A stretch of 64,000 bases of DNA. Source: Halopelagius fulvigenes (GTDB lineage Archaea > Halobacteriota > Halobacteria > Halobacteriales > Haloferacaceae). Below, one piece after another: positions 61,079 to 64,000 of the stretch (the stretch's first letter is position 1; the number at the start of each line of letters is the position of its first letter). The position numbers were made by a program, and so were the translations under genes. The stretch covers positions 186,001-250,000 of the forward strand of contig NZ_JBHSXH010000004.1 of NCBI RefSeq assembly GCF_042662625.1, given 5' to 3'. A model generated the notes under the pieces. That model worked only from the letters and a program-made list of their open reading frames with translations. It did not search any database and was not told where the DNA came from.

Positions 61079-62635
61079 TCATCTGGCCGCCGCGGTCGAA
61101 TCCCCGTCAGAGAGGTCGTTCGCCGGAATCTGTCTGTCGATGCGGAGCAGTTGCGTCGCCAGTTCCGTCGCCGAAGCCACGGCGTCGCGCTTGAGGCCGA
61201 GCGGGTCTGCGACGGGTTCGCCGTCCAGAACGTCTCGAATCTCGCCCGCGAGGGCGTCCACGCCGACCGAGGACCGACCCTCGTCGTGCGCGACGCGGAG
61301 GCGGATGACGCCGGACCACCCGTCGATGCCCGCGCTCTCGGCGAGTCGCCGCGGCACCGTCGCGAGCGCTCTGCCGAACGCCTCCACGGCGAGTTGCTCC
61401 CGTCCGGCCGTCCCCCGCGCCGCCGCCCTGACCGCGCGTTCGAGGCCGATTTCGGTCGCGCCGCCGCCGGGCACGACGCGTTCGTCTTCGAGTGCCCGGA
61501 GCGTCGCGGCGACGGCACTCTCGGCGCTTCTTTCGAACGCGGCGACTGACCGCGGGTCGGGGGCGCGACAGACCAGCGTGAACGTCGGCGCGTCGTCGCC
61601 CTCGACGTAGACGAACTCCCGACCGGCGAGGCGTTCGACGCGCACGTCCGCCCGCCCCATCGTCTCGGGCGTCGCCTCCGCCAGGGAGGGGACCACCCGC
61701 CCGCCGGTGTGCCGGACGAGACGCGCCATCGTCTCGTCGTCCACGCGGTCGATTGCGGCCACGCCCGCGTCGGCGAGCCGCGTCTTCACGCGGTCGTTGA
61801 CGCCCCCCTTCGTCGCGACGAACCGACACCCGGACGCGACGGCCGACGAGAGAACGCGGCGGAACTCCTCGCGTTCATACTCGCCGATGGCGGCCCGGTC
61901 CTCGAAGGAGTCCGCGTCGAGCGAGAGGTCGTAGTCGACCGACTCGGTCGCGCCGCCGAGTTTCGGAACGTCCACCGTCGAGGAGAGGAGGGCGACGCCC
62001 GCGTCCGGCAGGCGGCGCGGCATGGCGTCGGAGACGAGTGGCGTCTCAACGACGACGCCCGAGACGAGACCGGTGTCGCCGACGCCGCCGAGGCGCGCGA
62101 GGACGGCCACGTCTCCGCGTCCGCCGGTCGGCGAGTCCGACGCCGTCACCGTCTCGGCGGCGTCGGCCACCGCTTCGCTCACGCGCCGCCTCGTCATCGG
62201 GTTCCGCGTCCCGGTGAGCGCCGTCCGCGCGACGGCCTCCGGGCCGACGGCCGAGAGGGGGCGCGCGCGGGATTCGAGGTGGTCCTCGGCGACCGAGAGC
62301 GCCTCTCCGTACCCGCGGGCGACCGTCGTCGGATGGAGGCCCCGGTCGAGTAACTCGTCGGCCTCACGGAGCAACGCGCCCGTCAGAAGCGTGAGCGTCG
62401 TCGCGCCGTCGCCGTGTCTCTCGCGGAACTCCTCGGCCGCCCGTTCGAGGAGCGTCGTCGCCGGGTCGTCCAGTTCGAGGCGGTCCAAGAGCAGCGACCC
62501 TGAGGAGGTGGCCGTCACCCGTCCGCCCGACTCCACAACGAGTTTGTTCGTCCCGAACGGACCGAGCGTCGTCCCGACGAGTTCGCAGACGCGGTTCGCG
62601 TCATCGAGTAGCGCGTGCCGTGCGTCGGAGTCCAT
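61079..62635 (-). CDS. Divergent thermosome (group II chaperonin)-like protein 2
   Basis: 518 residues from the ATG at 62635; an upstream ATG at 62662 is followed by a GGGGAGG-like sequence and is an alternative. VGTTLGPFGTNKLVVESGG (ATP loop kept), VTATSSGSLLLDRLELDDPA (the Asn-Asp of TNDG replaced by Ser-Ser), RHGDGATTLTLLTGALL (an extra Ala in GDGTT) and VPGGGATEIGLERAVR. It keeps more of the ATPase site than protein 1. The two may be co-subunits, or specialised for exported or sugar-pathway proteins (inference). Confidence 0.78.
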   Translation of the reverse strand: MDSDARHALLDDANRVCELVGTTLGPFGTNKLVVESGGRVTATSSGSLLLDRLELDDPATTLLERAAEEFRERHGDGATTLTLLTGALLREADELLDRGLHPTTVARGYGEALSVAEDHLESRARPLSAVGPEAVARTALTGTRNPMTRRRVSEAVADAAETVTASDSPTGGRGDVAVLARLGGVGDTGLVSGVVVETPLVSDAMPRRLPDAGVALLSSTVDVPKLGGATESVDYDLSLDADSFEDRAAIGEYEREEFRRVLSSAVASGCRFVATKGGVNDRVKTRLADAGVAAIDRVDDETMARLVRHTGGRVVPSLAEATPETMGRADVRVERLAGREFVYVEGDDAPTFTLVCRAPDPRSVAAFERSAESAVAATLRALEDERVVPGGGATEIGLERAVRAAARGTAGREQLAVEAFGRALATVPRRLAESAGIDGWSGVIRLRVAHDEGRSSVGVDALAGEIRDVLDGEPVADPLGLKRDAVASATELATQLLRIDRQIPANDLSDGDSTAAAR

Positions 62636-62740
62636 GGTCGCGCAGTCTTCCTCCCCGCTCATAAGTCTGCGGGACGAAACGGTCGGATTCGTCCGGTATC
62701 GGCGGACAAACGGCGAGAAATTGGTGCCCGCGTGAGAAAC

Positions 62741-62750
62741 ATTTATTATC
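62741..62750 (+). promoter_or_regulatory. TATA box of the terminal binding-protein gene
   Basis: ATTTATTATC centred 29 bases before the ATG at 62774. Confidence 0.5.
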
Positions 62751-62773
62751 ACCGTCTATCATGTGAATACACG

Positions 62774-64000
62774 ATGTCAAAGAGTAGCACGAGTAGCAGG
62801 GAGAGCGCGGACCGCGCCGAGGGGCGGGCCGGCACCGAACCGTCGCGGCGGGACTTCGTACGGGCGACTGCCGCCACGGCGACGGTCGGCGCACTCGGTG
62901 CACTCGCGGGGTGTAGCGGCGAACAGGGCGGAGGCACGCCGGAACCGAAAGGAGGGGGCGGTGGAAGCGGATCGGGCGGCGACACGGGTTCGGACTCGGG
63001 CGGGTCCGAGAGCGTCACCGTCGACTACCTGAGCGCGCAGGCCGTCGAGAACGCCGCGATGAAGTCGCACTTCCAGGAGTCGATGAAGACGTTCGAGGAG
63101 AAGAACGGGAACGTCAATGTGAGCCTCCAGACGGCATCCTACGGGGACATCCGGTCGAAGCTCTCCTCGACGGTGTCGTCGGGTAACCCGCCGACGTTCG
63201 CCGAGGCCGGCGGCGGCGGCTTACAGTTCTACCTCAACGACAAGGTTCCGGACCACAAGCCGTTCATCGAGTCCACCGACTCGCTTCCGGACGACTTCAC
63301 GGCGGCGAACAAGGAGTCCGCACAGTACCGCGGCGAGTACTGGTCGGGCGGCGGAATGCGCAATACGAACAGCAACCTCGGGATCAGCCCGAAACTGTTC
63401 AGTCAGGCGGGCGTCAGCAACCCGGAGAAGGAACTCTCGACGTGGAGCGGGTTCCTCGACGCGGTCAAGCGCGTGGACAAACAGACCGACGCCATCGCCT
63501 ACGAGGAGACCGGCGTGCCCGGCGACCTCGAATCCTACTGGGGGTACGCCCGGACGGCGTACACCGAGGGGACCGACCCGTGGATGCGCCCGGGCGACAA
63601 TCCGGACAACCCAACCATCGTCGTCGCCAACCAAGACCACGAGGACCGCGGGAAGACGGACGGGATGATAAAGACCTGCGTCAAGATGGCGAACCAGTTC
63701 AGTAGCCAGGAGGCGGCCCAACGCGGCGACGAGGACATTCCGTCGCTCATGCTGACCGGGAAGGTCGCCTCGTTCAACTACGCGGTACCGACCGCCAGTC
63801 GGTGGACCGCCACCAAAGACGACGTCAAGTTCGGCTGGCAGGGCGGCAACGGCGACTTCATGCTCCTCCCACACCCGAAGGTCGATCCCCAGTTCGGGCA
63901 GAACTTCGGAATCAGCGACCTCGAAGGCGTCGAGGGGCAACACGGCGGCCACATGTGGGCGCTCGAACAACAGCAGTGCATCTTCCAGGCCAGCGACGCG
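62774..64000 (+). CDS. Sugar ABC transporter substrate-binding lipoprotein (CUT1), 3' truncated by window
   Basis: At least 409 residues, open to the window end. PSRRDFVRATAATATVGALG then ALAGC is a Tat signal with lipobox after an extended polar N-terminus, followed by a very Gly/Ser-rich tether (about 50-80). The solute-binding fold is seen in QTASYGDIRSKLSSTVSSG, NSNLGISPKLFSQAG, STWSGFLDAVKRVDK and SLMLTGKVASFNYAVPTAS. It differs from the CUT1 protein at 22912. Its permeases are presumably just beyond the window. Divergent from the thermosome-like gene at 61079-62635. Confidence 0.9.
   Translation, partial: MSKSSTSSRESADRAEGRAGTEPSRRDFVRATAATATVGALGALAGCSGEQGGGTPEPKGGGGGSGSGGDTGSDSGGSESVTVDYLSAQAVENAAMKSHFQESMKTFEEKNGNVNVSLQTASYGDIRSKLSSTVSSGNPPTFAEAGGGGLQFYLNDKVPDHKPFIESTDSLPDDFTAANKESAQYRGEYWSGGGMRNTNSNLGISPKLFSQAGVSNPEKELSTWSGFLDAVKRVDKQTDAIAYEETGVPGDLESYWGYARTAYTEGTDPWMRPGDNPDNPTIVVANQDHEDRGKTDGMIKTCVKMANQFSSQEAAQRGDEDIPSLMLTGKVASFNYAVPTASRWTATKDDVKFGWQGGNGDFMLLPHPKVDPQFGQNFGISDLEGVEGQHGGHMWALEQQQCIFQASDA

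Noticed and set aside
56347..61518. Very long open frame (over 1,700 codons) on the minus strand
   Set aside because: Only the last 365 codons (56347-57444) are a real gene. Upstream the frame is antisense or out of frame to the enolase-superfamily and thermosome-like genes and stays open because of high GC content.
1..64000. CRISPR arrays, tRNA or rRNA genes, replication origin
   Set aside because: No regularly spaced repeats, no tRNA-like cloverleaf and no Orc/Cdc6 gene with origin repeats were seen by eye. A covariance-model scan would be needed for certainty.

Overview
The window is haloarchaeal DNA. Most of it is GC-rich, the encoded proteins are acidic, several exported proteins carry twin-arginine signals, and many genes have a TATA-like element 25-29 bases before the ATG, as in leaderless haloarchaeal transcripts. 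Family resemblance fits Haloferax, Halogeometricum or relatives. The species cannot be fixed from the sequence alone.

Layout. (1) 1-1070 is the C-terminal end of an FAD/Fe-S lactate- or glycolate-type dehydrogenase. (2) About 1.2-9.3 kb is a low-GC accessory island full of insertion-sequence debris. It encodes two halocin C8-like Cys-rich bacteriocin precursors, two small membrane proteins, and two paralogous membrane-anchored Cys proteins plus a scrap of a third. Related imperfect hairpins lie near both edges. (3) 9.6-10.7 kb encodes a secreted beta-propeller glycosidase-like protein, followed by a stump of a mannonate dehydratase gene. (4) 11.2-18.4 kb is a four-gene minus-strand operon (permease, hydantoinase/oxoprolinase, ImmA/IrrE-type metallopeptidase, FAD oxidoreductase) facing an IclR regulator across a region with TTCCAYATCRTGGAA palindromes. 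(5) 18.4-21.2 kb holds an MFS transporter, a broken IclR gene with an MFS scrap, and an intact IclR gene.

(6) 21.5-43.0 kb is a sugar and sugar-acid catabolic cluster: a zinc dehydrogenase, a CUT1 ABC importer with a 29-codon bridging ORF, a class II aldolase, a RhaB-like kinase, short-chain dehydrogenases, a galactonate-dehydratase-like enzyme, FAH-fold enzymes, an aldehyde dehydrogenase of the oxidative pentose type, another IclR, a split UxaA-type dehydratase with two large subunits, and a cyclase-family hydrolase. (7) 43.0-58.6 kb continues with a ribose-type ABC importer and a plus-strand operon: four-carbon acid sugar kinase, PdxA-like dehydrogenase, LUD proteins, LarA-superfamily isomerase, mannonate dehydratase, SDR and cyclase. 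A minus-strand Gfo/Idh/MocA plus enolase-superfamily pair follows. (8) 59.3-62.6 kb holds two divergent thermosome-like proteins in convergent orientation. (9) A further sugar-binding lipoprotein starts at 62774 and runs off the window.

Together the genes import several sugars or sugar acids, oxidise and dehydrate them, and feed triose, pyruvate and 2-oxoglutarate metabolism under several IclR regulators. The most unusual parts are the halocin-like island, a five-copy 22-bp partly palindromic motif, the hydantoinase/ImmA operon and the degenerate chaperonin pair. No tRNA, rRNA or CRISPR array was seen.
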